From contig NZ_SCVD01000026.1 of assembly GCF_004297125.1 (NCBI RefSeq), positions 155,194 to 219,193 of the forward strand: a DNA stretch of 64,000 bases, given 5' to 3'. The notes under the pieces were generated by a model that had not been told where the DNA came from, did not search any database, and saw only the letters and a program-made list of their open reading frames with translations. Both the position numbers and the translations under genes were made by a program. Every line of letters starts with the position of its first letter. The stretch's first letter is position 1. Below are positions 57,634 through 64,000 of the stretch, piece after piece. The stretch is from Phenylobacterium sp. (GTDB taxonomy: Bacteria > Pseudomonadota > Alphaproteobacteria > Caulobacterales > Caulobacteraceae).

Positions 57634-59348
57634 GAGCGGTCTCCAGCGGTAGCGGCGTCGCGCAGGGCGCGTCGTGAGAGCTTGCCGGTCGTCGTCCTCG
57701 GCAGCTCGGCGACAAATTCCACGAGGCGCGGATACTTGTAGGGCGCGAGGATCGCCTTCACGTGGTCCTGCAGGGCTTTGGCCGTCTCCGGCGCCGGCGC
57801 GGCGTCGGGCTTCAGGACCACATAGGCCTTCACCACCTGGCCGCGGCGCGCGTCAGGCGCGCCGACAACGACGCATTCGGCCACGTCGCGATGACTGAGG
57901 ATCGCGCCTTCGACCTCGGGGCCGGCGATGTTGTAGCCAGACGAGATGATCATGTCGTCGGCCCGCGCCACGAACCAGTAGAAGCCGTCGGCGTCGCGCC
58001 GGAACATGTCGCCGGTGAGATTCCATCCATGCTGGACGTAGTCGCCCTGCCGCGGGTCATTGAGGTAGCGGCAGCCGACCGGGCCGCGCACGGCCAGGCG
58101 GCCTGCGCCTTCGCCTTCCACCGGCTGCCCGTCGTCGTCCAGGAGCGCGACCGTGTAACCCGGAACCGGCTTGCCCACGCTGCCCGGGCGCACGTCGTCC
58201 GGATCCGACGAGATGAAGATGTGGATCATCTCCGTGGCGCCAATGCCATCGAGCAGGCGCAGGCCGGTGGCCTGGAACCACGCCTCCGAGGTGGCGGTGG
58301 GCAGGTGCTCGCCCGCCGAGACCGCGACCTGGAGGCTCGAAAGGTCCAGCGGCCCGGGCGCCTCCAGCATGGCCCGATAGCCCGTGGGCGACGTGAAGAC
58401 GTGGGTCACGCGATGGCGGCGGATCGCATCGGCCAGCGCGCCCGGCGCAGACTCGGACGGCAGCACGACCGCGGCGCCGAAGAAGAGCGGAAAGGCCAGC
58501 AACGCGCCGAGGCCGAACGTGAAGCCGATCGGGGGCGTGCCGCAGAACACCGGCCTCTCGCCACGCGGCAGGCGGTGCGCCGCATAGGTGTGGCACATCG
58601 ACATGACGTCCCGATGGAAGTGCAGAGCGGCCTTGGGCTGTCCCGTCGTGCCGGAGGTGAAGGCGATCAGGCAGACATCGTCCTGGCTGGCCGGCGCAGC
58701 CGTGAATTCGGCGGGCTTGCGCGCCGCCCGGCCGTCCAGCTCGGCGTCGGGCGTTCCGAACAGCACCACGCGGGTCGGCGCCCCGCCGCCGGCGCAAGCC
58801 GTCAGCTCGCCCGCCAGCCGGACGTCGCAAAGCGCCAGGTCCGCCTCGGCCTTCCGGACGATCTGACTCAGTTCGGCGGCCCGCAGCAGCGGCATGGTCG
58901 TGACCGCGATGCCGCCAGCCTTGACCACTGCGAGCCAGCACGCGAACAGCGCGGGCGTGTTGCCGCCGCGGAGGAGGACGCGGCCGCCGCTGCGCAGGCC
59001 CAGGTCCTCGGTCAGCACCCTCGCGTAACGATTGGCGGCGGCGAGGAGGTCGGCGTAGGTCCAGGTCTCCGCGTCGGTGATGATGGCCGGCGAGCCCGGG
59101 CCGGCTTGGCGGATCGCGTCCTTGAGCAGTGCATCCGCGCAGTTGAGTTCATCCGGGTAGACAAGCGACGGGAGGTCGAACTCCAATTGCGGCCACTGGT
59201 CGGCCGGCGGCAGGCGAAGGCGGGCGAACGGGTCGGCGTACCGCGACGGCGACAACTCCCGAGCGACTCGACTTGGAGCGTCGCCGTCGGGCATACGGGC
59301 CGAGGCGTGGTTGTCGCGTTCATGCTGCACCTGCCCCACGCCGGTCAT
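57630..59348 (-). CDS. AMP-dependent aryl-CoA ligase (2-aminobenzoate-CoA ligase-like)
   Basis: The about 572-residue ligase has the ANL motifs LIAFTSGTTGQPKAALHFHR, GATEMIHIFISSDPDD, the adenylate-binding YWFVARADDMIISSGYNIAG and the catalytic-lysine TTTGKLSRRALRD at the end. The best resemblance is to benzoate/2-aminobenzoate-CoA ligases. I use ATG 59348; ATG 59294 is an alternative. A TTG further upstream lies inside the operator and is rejected. It is the first gene of a five-gene leftward operon and is divergent from tetR, with a perfect 19-bp operator at 59374. Confidence 0.85.
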   Translation of the reverse strand: MTGVGQVQHERDNHASARMPDGDAPSRVARELSPSRYADPFARLRLPPADQWPQLEFDLPSLVYPDELNCADALLKDAIRQAGPGSPAIITDAETWTYADLLAAANRYARVLTEDLGLRSGGRVLLRGGNTPALFACWLAVVKAGGIAVTTMPLLRAAELSQIVRKAEADLALCDVRLAGELTACAGGGAPTRVVLFGTPDAELDGRAARKPAEFTAAPASQDDVCLIAFTSGTTGQPKAALHFHRDVMSMCHTYAAHRLPRGERPVFCGTPPIGFTFGLGALLAFPLFFGAAVVLPSESAPGALADAIRRHRVTHVFTSPTGYRAMLEAPGPLDLSSLQVAVSAGEHLPTATSEAWFQATGLRLLDGIGATEMIHIFISSDPDDVRPGSVGKPVPGYTVALLDDDGQPVEGEGAGRLAVRGPVGCRYLNDPRQGDYVQHGWNLTGDMFRRDADGFYWFVARADDMIISSGYNIAGPEVEGAILSHRDVAECVVVGAPDARRGQVVKAYVVLKPDAAPAPETAKALQDHVKAILAPYKYPRLVEFVAELPRTTTGKLSRRALRDAATAGDRS

Positions 59349-59373
59349 GTGTCGATGGTTGCCCGCCCCGCTC

Positions 59374-59392
59374 ACTTGACACACTGTCAAGT
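59374..59392. promoter_or_regulatory. TetR-type operator, copy 1 (perfect palindrome)
   Basis: ACTTGACACACTGTCAAGT is a perfect 8-3-8 inverted repeat between the ligase gene and tetR. It is the best-formed of six related sites. Confidence 0.7.
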
Positions 59393-59413
59393 GCGCCTTT
59401 GGGGTTAGCTGGA

Positions 59414-59432
59414 GCTTTACATAGTGTCAAGT
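59414..59432. promoter_or_regulatory. TetR-type operator, copy 2, overlapping the tetR start
   Basis: GCTTTACATAGTGTCAAGT has two mismatches from the perfect palindrome and covers the GTG start of tetR at 59424. It is the exact reverse complement of the site at 62804-62822. Confidence 0.65.
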
Positions 59433-60029
59433 GGCCTGATCGAAACCACGCGCGACCGGATCCTCGATGCTGCGCTGGGGCTGATCGAACGCGACCAGGG
59501 GGGTGCGGTGTCGATGGGGGCGATCGCCAAGGCTGCGGGCCTGTCGCGTCAGGCGCTGTACCTCACATTCGCCGACAAGGCCGACCTCTATATCGCCCTG
59601 GTGCGCCGCGTGGACGAGAGCCGAGGCGTGCCCATGGAGCGTGCGAAGGTCGAGGAAGCGGCAGACGGCGAAACCGCGCTGCATGCGCTGATCGACATGC
59701 AGGCCCGCCTGAATCCCACTCTAGGGCCGATCGCCAACGCGATGGACATGCTGCGGCGGCAGGATCCCGATGCCGAACGGGCGTGGCAGGATCGGCTGGA
59801 GGCGCGGATGCAGCTCTGCCGCATCGTTGCGGGGCTGCTAGAGAGAGAAGGCCGACTGCGGAAGGGCCTGGATCAGGCGACAGCGGCAGAGATGATCTGG
59901 ACTGTAACGTCGCTCCGCACCTGGGACGACCTTGTCACCCACAGCGGCTGGAGCGCAGACGCCTATCGCGCGCACCTTACTGACCTGCTCGGAGGATGGT
60001 TGGCGTCGCGCGACAGTCAGGCGGACTGA
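59424..60029 (+). CDS. TetR family transcriptional regulator
   Basis: The 201-residue regulator starts at GTG 59424 (reading VSSGLIETTRDRILDAALGL). The HTH spans GAVSMGAIAKAAGLSRQALY LTFADKADL, typical TetR. The C-terminal about 130 residues form a ligand-binding helical domain. The start codon lies inside operator copy 2, which implies tight autorepression and a very short or absent leader. By position it controls the ligase operon, and by shared operators also the TonB receptor and the FMN reductase-ribB pair. Confidence 0.9.
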   Translation: MSSGLIETTRDRILDAALGLIERDQGGAVSMGAIAKAAGLSRQALYLTFADKADLYIALVRRVDESRGVPMERAKVEEAADGETALHALIDMQARLNPTLGPIANAMDMLRRQDPDAERAWQDRLEARMQLCRIVAGLLEREGRLRKGLDQATAAEMIWTVTSLRTWDDLVTHSGWSADAYRAHLTDLLGGWLASRDSQAD

Positions 60030-60032
60030 CAG

Positions 60033-60069
60033 CCTGCGGCTCCGCTCCCAGGGGAAGCGGAGCCGCAGG
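60033..60069. terminator. Strong hairpin between convergent tetR and TonB receptor gene
   Basis: CCTGCGGCTCCGCT (60033-60046) and AGCGGAGCCGCAGG (60056-60069) form a perfect 14-bp stem with a 9-base loop. There is no T-run, so it may work with Rho or as a bidirectional stem. Confidence 0.6.
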
Positions 60070-60075
60070 GCGGGA

Positions 60076-62730
60076 TCAGTCGAAGCGGTAGCTGAGGCTC
60101 AAGCCGTAGGTCCGCGGCATCCCCATGGTGCGGGCATAATAGTCCTGCCCCTGGACCACGTTCGTGGCGTAGACTCGGTCGGTGAGGTTCTTCACCCACA
60201 GTGTCGCGCCCCACTTGTGGTCCGGGCCGTAGACGCCGGCGCTCAGGTTGAACAGGCTGTAGCCCTTGATCGTGAGGTTCGAACCCACGTCCGGCAGGCG
60301 GTCGCCGCCGAGCAGCGCGAAGCTGCGGCTCTGGTAGTTCGCCGACAACGTGGCGGCAAAGCCCAGATCGTCGGTGATCGACCGGTCGTACATGATGATC
60401 GCGCTGGCCTGATACTTGGGCGCGTAGGCGAACTCGAAGCCCTTGTAGTCCAGCGGCCGCGCCTTGGAATCCCGTCCGCAGCCGAAGAGCTGGGTCGCGG
60501 CGCAGGCCGGCAGCTTGGTGACCTCGGTCTCGAGCCAGACACCCGAGACGGTGCCGGTGAGGTTCTCGGTGACCGCCCAGGTGACGCTGCCGTCGACACC
60601 ATAGGCCTTCGACTTCGGCACGTTGATCAGCACCGGCAAGGCCGTGAAGATCACGTCCGGGAAGTACGCGTTCACCTGCTTGTCGGTGTAGTCGTAGTAG
60701 AAGCCGCTGACGTTAGCCTGCACGCGCCGCTCGAACAGCGAGAGCTTGGCGCCCACCTCATAGGCCTGCAGCTCCTCCTGCTTGACCGGCGTGAGCTGGA
60801 CCGCGCTGTTCGACGACGTCGAGGGCAGCACGCCGGCCAGATAGCCCTTGGATAGCGTGACGTAGAGTAGCTGCCGTGGGGCGAACTTCCAGTTCAGGCC
60901 GGCCTGCCAGGAAAGATTGTCCTCCTGGAGCCGCTGCTGGACGAGGCCGAAGCTGTTCGACACCGAGTCGTAGGTCAGGCACCCCGTCGACCCGATCGGC
61001 CCTGGCGGGGCCTGCTTGAAGCCGTTCCGCACGTAGTAGAGGTAACGGAACGACGTATCCCAGATGTAGAACTGATTGCTGAAGACCGGGCCCCGATCCG
61101 GATCGAGCGTGCCGGCGCAGGACGAGCCCTTCTGATCCTGGTCAGAGTAGCGCAAGCCGCCGACCGCCGAGAGCTCTTCGGTAAAGGCGAACTCGGCGTG
61201 TGCGAACAGGCTGAACAGGTCGCTCGTCGCCTCGCCATGGCTCGCCCCGTTGCGGAAGCCTTCGGAGATCTGCGCGGCCGTGTAGCTCTTCGGATTGAAG
61301 GTCCCGCCGGGGCCCTGCACGCAGCCGTTCGGGAGACCCGTGCCCGCGCCCGACGGGAGCGAGCCCGGCGCGCCACCCTGTACAGCGCAGTTCTGCGCGG
61401 ACGCGAACAGGGCCCGCAGGTTGCTGACGGTGGCGATGTCGTCGAACAGACCGGGGGCCTGGCTCTTCACCTTGTCACGACCGTAGTAGCCGCCAACCGT
61501 CCATTGCAGGCGCCCCGTCTCGCCCTGCAGCCGGAGTTCCTCGAACAGGTTCGAGGTCTTGCCCCCGTCCACGAAGACGGCGAACTCGAAGGGCGTGCCG
61601 CTGCCGGCATAGGGCGCGAACGAGTGATGGAGGTTGAAGCCGGTGAGCGAGATCAGGCTGATCTGATCGTTGATCTTCCAGTTCGAGTGCAGGACCGTGC
61701 TGGTGAACTCGTCGTCCCGCTCCAGCGCGCCCATGGCGTTGGAGAACTGACCTTTTCCTTCCGTCCCGTAGCGCGTGAGCGCGCCCTGGGCGCCGCCGGC
61801 TTCCCAGTCGGCGATCTTGTTCGAGTGGACATTCGCGGCCTTCCAGGCCCGGTCGAAGGCCGCGTAGTGCGGGGCCACCCGCCACACCGCAGGGTTTGCA
61901 GTGTAGGGATTGGTTATGTAGGTCTGGTACTGCTGCGCCGTGGTGTCCGAGGTGTCGCGCCAGTGGTTGATGCTGAGCAGAAAATCGAAGTCGTCGCTCG
62001 GCTCCCATGAGACCATGCCCCGAACGCCATACTTGTGGATCTCGCCGAGGCGATCATCGGGGCGGGTAAAGCTCTTCTGCCATCCCTGGTCGCTGTCCTC
62101 GCTGCGCATCGCCAGCCTGACGCTGACGGCGTCCGACAAGGGCAGGTTCACAAAGCCCTCGAAATTGCGCGTGCGATAGTTGCCCGCCTCCGCTGTAACG
62201 CCGCCCTCGAAGTCCTTGACGGGCTTGTTGGTGATCAGATCGACCAGACCGCCCGTCGTGTTGCGACCATAGAGCGTGCCCTGCGGCCCCTTGAGCACCT
62301 CGACACGTGAGATGTCGAAGATCGGACCGCCGTTCATGGCCGGATAGACGTACGCCGCCTCGTCCACATAGGTGCCGACCGGCGAGGTCGACGACGCCGA
62401 GATCACATTGAAGCCGATGCCCCGCAGCGTGTAGATCGGCAGGCCGCTGCGAGAGCGCGAGGCGGTGAAGCCCGGCACAACCTGGGTCAGGTCCTGGACG
62501 CTGGTGACCCTAGCCGCTTCCAGCGTGTCGCCGCTAAAGGCCGAGATGGCCATCCCAACGTCGTTGACCGACTGTTCGCGGCGCTCGGCCGTGACGACCA
62601 TTTCTTCCAGTTCCACGGGCCCCGGTGAGGCTGCCTGCGCCAGAGCCAGCGAGCTCGCGCCACCCCACAGGGCCGCACCCAGACACACGGCCCTAACGGC
62701 CAGATTCGTCTTCAACCCTCGTCTCCCCAT
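60076..62730 (-). CDS. TonB-dependent outer-membrane receptor
   Basis: The 884-residue protein starts at ATG 62730 (MGRRGLKTNLAVRAVCLGAA) with a signal peptide. A TonB-box-like LEEMVVTAERREQ is followed by the plug domain (about residues 45-160, with RVEVLKGPQGTLYGRNTTGG), then a large beta barrel ending in the C-terminal aromatic YGLSLSYRFD. It belongs to the large catabolic TonB receptors of Caulobacterales/Sphingomonadales. It should import the substrate of this cluster. Two copies of the 19-bp operator lie 74-128 bases upstream. Confidence 0.93.
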   Translation of the reverse strand: MGRRGLKTNLAVRAVCLGAALWGGASSLALAQAASPGPVELEEMVVTAERREQSVNDVGMAISAFSGDTLEAARVTSVQDLTQVVPGFTASRSRSGLPIYTLRGIGFNVISASSTSPVGTYVDEAAYVYPAMNGGPIFDISRVEVLKGPQGTLYGRNTTGGLVDLITNKPVKDFEGGVTAEAGNYRTRNFEGFVNLPLSDAVSVRLAMRSEDSDQGWQKSFTRPDDRLGEIHKYGVRGMVSWEPSDDFDFLLSINHWRDTSDTTAQQYQTYITNPYTANPAVWRVAPHYAAFDRAWKAANVHSNKIADWEAGGAQGALTRYGTEGKGQFSNAMGALERDDEFTSTVLHSNWKINDQISLISLTGFNLHHSFAPYAGSGTPFEFAVFVDGGKTSNLFEELRLQGETGRLQWTVGGYYGRDKVKSQAPGLFDDIATVSNLRALFASAQNCAVQGGAPGSLPSGAGTGLPNGCVQGPGGTFNPKSYTAAQISEGFRNGASHGEATSDLFSLFAHAEFAFTEELSAVGGLRYSDQDQKGSSCAGTLDPDRGPVFSNQFYIWDTSFRYLYYVRNGFKQAPPGPIGSTGCLTYDSVSNSFGLVQQRLQEDNLSWQAGLNWKFAPRQLLYVTLSKGYLAGVLPSTSSNSAVQLTPVKQEELQAYEVGAKLSLFERRVQANVSGFYYDYTDKQVNAYFPDVIFTALPVLINVPKSKAYGVDGSVTWAVTENLTGTVSGVWLETEVTKLPACAATQLFGCGRDSKARPLDYKGFEFAYAPKYQASAIIMYDRSITDDLGFAATLSANYQSRSFALLGGDRLPDVGSNLTIKGYSLFNLSAGVYGPDHKWGATLWVKNLTDRVYATNVVQGQDYYARTMGMPRTYGLSLSYRFD

Positions 62731-62803
62731 TCCGATTTCCCCCGAGGACCGCGCTGCGACCCCGCCCGCCCTACCCGCTCGTTCTCGCAGACCTGCGTCC
62801 ACG

Positions 62804-62822
62804 ACTTGACACTATGTAAAGC
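62804..62822. promoter_or_regulatory. TetR-type operator, copy 3 (TonB receptor side)
   Basis: ACTTGACACTATGTAAAGC is the exact reverse complement of operator copy 2. It lies 74 bases upstream of the receptor ATG. Confidence 0.65.
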
Positions 62823-62839
62823 CTTGTTGTGGTAGCACG

Positions 62840-62858
62840 CGTTGACATGCTGTCAAGC
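62840..62858. promoter_or_regulatory. TetR-type operator, copy 4
   Basis: CGTTGACATGCTGTCAAGC has seven-base matched inner arms TTGACA/TGTCAA around TGC. It is 18 bases from copy 3, and likely serves the receptor promoter. Confidence 0.6.
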
Positions 62859-62906
62859 AACGGAACGCCGCAGGCCGCGCCGATGCCTCGAACTTGGGCG
62901 CCTGCG

Positions 62907-62925
62907 ACTTGACATGCTGGAAAGT
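62907..62925. promoter_or_regulatory. TetR-type operator, copy 5 (degenerate)
   Basis: ACTTGACATGCTGGAAAGT keeps the left half of the palindrome; the right half has two mismatches. It lies between the receptor and the FMN reductase. Confidence 0.5.
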
Positions 62926-62943
62926 CGCACGTATCGAATTGGA

Positions 62944-62962
62944 ACTTTACATGCTGTCAAGT
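62944..62962. promoter_or_regulatory. TetR-type operator, copy 6 (FMN reductase side)
   Basis: ACTTTACATGCTGTCAAGT has one mismatch from a perfect palindrome. It ends 31 bases before ATG 62994 of the FMN reductase. Confidence 0.65.
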
Positions 62963-62993
62963 TCAGGGCGCCAACGCGTCCAGGAGTGAGCGG

Positions 62994-63599
62994 ATGCGGG
63001 ACGAGGCCCTTCGGATCGTGGCGCTGGGGGGCACGCCCGACGCGGGTTCGTCCACCGAGCGCGCCCTCGGCGTCGCGGTCCGGGCCGCCAAGGCGGCCGG
63101 CGCCGAGGTCTCGGTCTTCGACGGGACCTTCATGACGCGCCTTCCCTTCTATCGCGCCGCGCCCCACGAGCGGGACAGCGAGGCCCAGGCCTTCGTGGAG
63201 GCCGTGCGGCAGGCGGACGGAATGCTGATCGCCAGCCCCGGCTGGCACGGCTCGATTTCAGGCCTGACGAAGAACGCCATCGACTATATCGAGGAGACCG
63301 CCCGGGACCCGCGGCCCTATCTCGACGGCGTCCCCGTGGGCCTCATCGCCACGGCCTATGGCTGGCAGGCCACGGGCAGCACGCTGGCGACGCTGCGGGC
63401 GATCGTCCACGCCCTGCGCGGCTGGCCGACCCCTCTGGGGGCGGCGGTGAACACGTCCGGCGGCGTGTTCCAGGGCGAAGCCTGCGTGGTGGAATCGGTC
63501 CAGGCGCAGCTGGAATCGGTGGCGCGCCAGGTGGTCGAGTTCGCCGCCATCACGCGTCTTGGCCGCGCCGCCGCCACAGCGATATCCCTGCCGGCATGA
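62994..63599 (+). CDS. NADPH-dependent FMN reductase-like flavoprotein
   Basis: The 201-residue flavodoxin-like protein starts at ATG 62994, with AGGAG about 7 bases upstream. It has an N-terminal strand-loop GGTPDAGSSTERAL for phosphate binding, the flavin segment SPGWHGSISGLTKNAIDYIE and a C-terminal GVFQGEAC turn. It would supply reduced FMN to the two-component monooxygenase at 55566. Operator copy 6 just upstream links it to the TetR system, and its stop overlaps the ribB start (ATGA). Confidence 0.88.
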   Translation: MRDEALRIVALGGTPDAGSSTERALGVAVRAAKAAGAEVSVFDGTFMTRLPFYRAAPHERDSEAQAFVEAVRQADGMLIASPGWHGSISGLTKNAIDYIEETARDPRPYLDGVPVGLIATAYGWQATGSTLATLRAIVHALRGWPTPLGAAVNTSGGVFQGEACVVESVQAQLESVARQVVEFAAITRLGRAAATAISLPA

Positions 63600-64000
63600 G
63601 GCCTGCGGTGGCGAACGCCCGTGCAAGGCCTGCACCCAACCTGGCGGGCGCCATCAGTCCCATCGAGGACATCATCGAGGACGCCCGCAACGGGCGGCCC
63701 TACATCCTGGTGGACGCGGAGGACCGGGAGAACGAGGGCGATGTCATCATCCCCGCCCAGTTCGCCACGCCGGACCAGATCAACTTCATGGCCAAGCACG
63801 CGCGCGGCCTCATCTGTCTCTCCATCACCGCGGAGCGGGCGCGCCAGCTGCGCCTGCCGCCGATGGCCACCGACAACCAATCCGGCCACGGCACCGCCTT
63901 CACTGTCTCGATCGAGGCGCGCGAGGGGGTGACCACCGGCATCTCGGCCCACGACCGCGCCCACACCATCGCGGTCGCGGTCGACCCGACCAAGGGCGTG
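63596..64000 (+). CDS. ribB: 3,4-dihydroxy-2-butanone 4-phosphate synthase, cut by right edge
   Basis: The frame starts at ATG 63596, overlapping the reductase stop, and is still open at the window end (135 codons seen). RibB motifs are present: SPIEDIIEDARNGRPYILVD, DRENEGDVIIPAQF (metal-binding acidic residues) and ATDNQSGHGTAFTVSIEA. The N-terminus has about 20 extra Ala/Arg-rich residues. Whether a RibA domain follows cannot be seen. Making flavin precursor in the same operon as the FMN reductase suggests an induced demand for FMN. Confidence 0.92.
   Translation, partial: MRPAVANARARPAPNLAGAISPIEDIIEDARNGRPYILVDAEDRENEGDVIIPAQFATPDQINFMAKHARGLICLSITAERARQLRLPPMATDNQSGHGTAFTVSIEAREGVTTGISAHDRAHTIAVAVDPTKGV

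Noticed and set aside
57630..59390. TTG 59390 as the start of the ligase
   Set aside because: That codon is inside the operator palindrome and its first residues do not match the family; a downstream ATG is more likely.
59374..62962. The TTGACA/TGTCAA palindromes as FNR-type boxes
   Set aside because: Their TTGA and TCAA halves are separated by 7 bases rather than 6, the conserved sequence extends to 19 bases, and they cluster around tetR, so TetR operators fit better.

Overview
The window is high-GC alphaproteobacterial DNA with densely packed, frequently overlapping genes (ATGA and GTGA junctions) and several GTG or TTG starts. A Caulobacterales relative such as Phenylobacterium or Caulobacter fits best. 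The clues are a UrcA protein, a PEPxxWA-CTERM protein, a FAT GUY single-domain response regulator behind an EcfG-type promoter, a soluble globin-coupled chemoreceptor, a large TonB receptor and a dispersed palindromic repeat. The genus is an inference; no rRNA or tRNA gene was seen.

Positions 1-7.2 kb hold small-molecule catabolism. A 2-keto-4-pentenoate hydratase-like gene (cut by the left edge) and a beta-keto acid cleavage enzyme face a bicupin protein. A scar follows, holding the first 30 codons of a CoA-transferase subunit and the tail of a GIY-YIG nuclease, and then a fused hydantoinase/oxoprolinase that carries an in-frame palindromic element. 7.2-25 kb is mostly housekeeping and accessory: aminotransferase, thioesterase and DAACS transporter; cyclophilin; crystallin-like protein; pirin; UrcA; stress response regulator; a three-subunit molybdenum hydroxylase (PaoABC-like); BolA; a J-domain protein; the globin chemoreceptor; purC; a two-domain retropepsin; and a PEP-CTERM protein.

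25-49.4 kb is a nitrate-respiration and nitrosative-stress island. A probable nine-gene operon runs leftward: narK1-narK2-narG-narH-narJ-narI-parvulin-hemerythrin-mobA, with an acyl-CoA dehydrogenase gene trailing. A NarR-like Crp/Fnr regulator is divergent from it. Around these lie moaA, nnrS, B12-dependent nrdJ, two RIC/DnrN-type hemerythrins, moaB, an 85-residue 'mini-MoeA' and a 138-residue conserved protein. Ten TTGN-N6-TCAA boxes sit before these genes and before the globin chemoreceptor, so the region reads as one low-oxygen/NOx regulon that also supplies molybdenum cofactor to NarG. A hemerythrin facing two translationally coupled FMN-barrel proteins, one fused to GAF and winged-helix-like domains, borders the island.

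49.7-53.9 kb holds an RTX metalloprotease, a secreted sulfatase and a MarR regulator. 53.9-64 kb is a catabolic cluster: an AMP-dependent aryl-CoA ligase, alpha/beta hydrolase, flavin monooxygenase, NicX-like ring-opening dioxygenase and EthD-like protein on one side, then TetR, a TonB receptor, an FMN reductase and ribB (cut by the right edge). Six near-identical 19-bp palindromes lie at the three promoters of this cluster. They suggest a single TetR-controlled system for uptake and flavin-dependent breakdown of an aromatic or N-heterocyclic compound.
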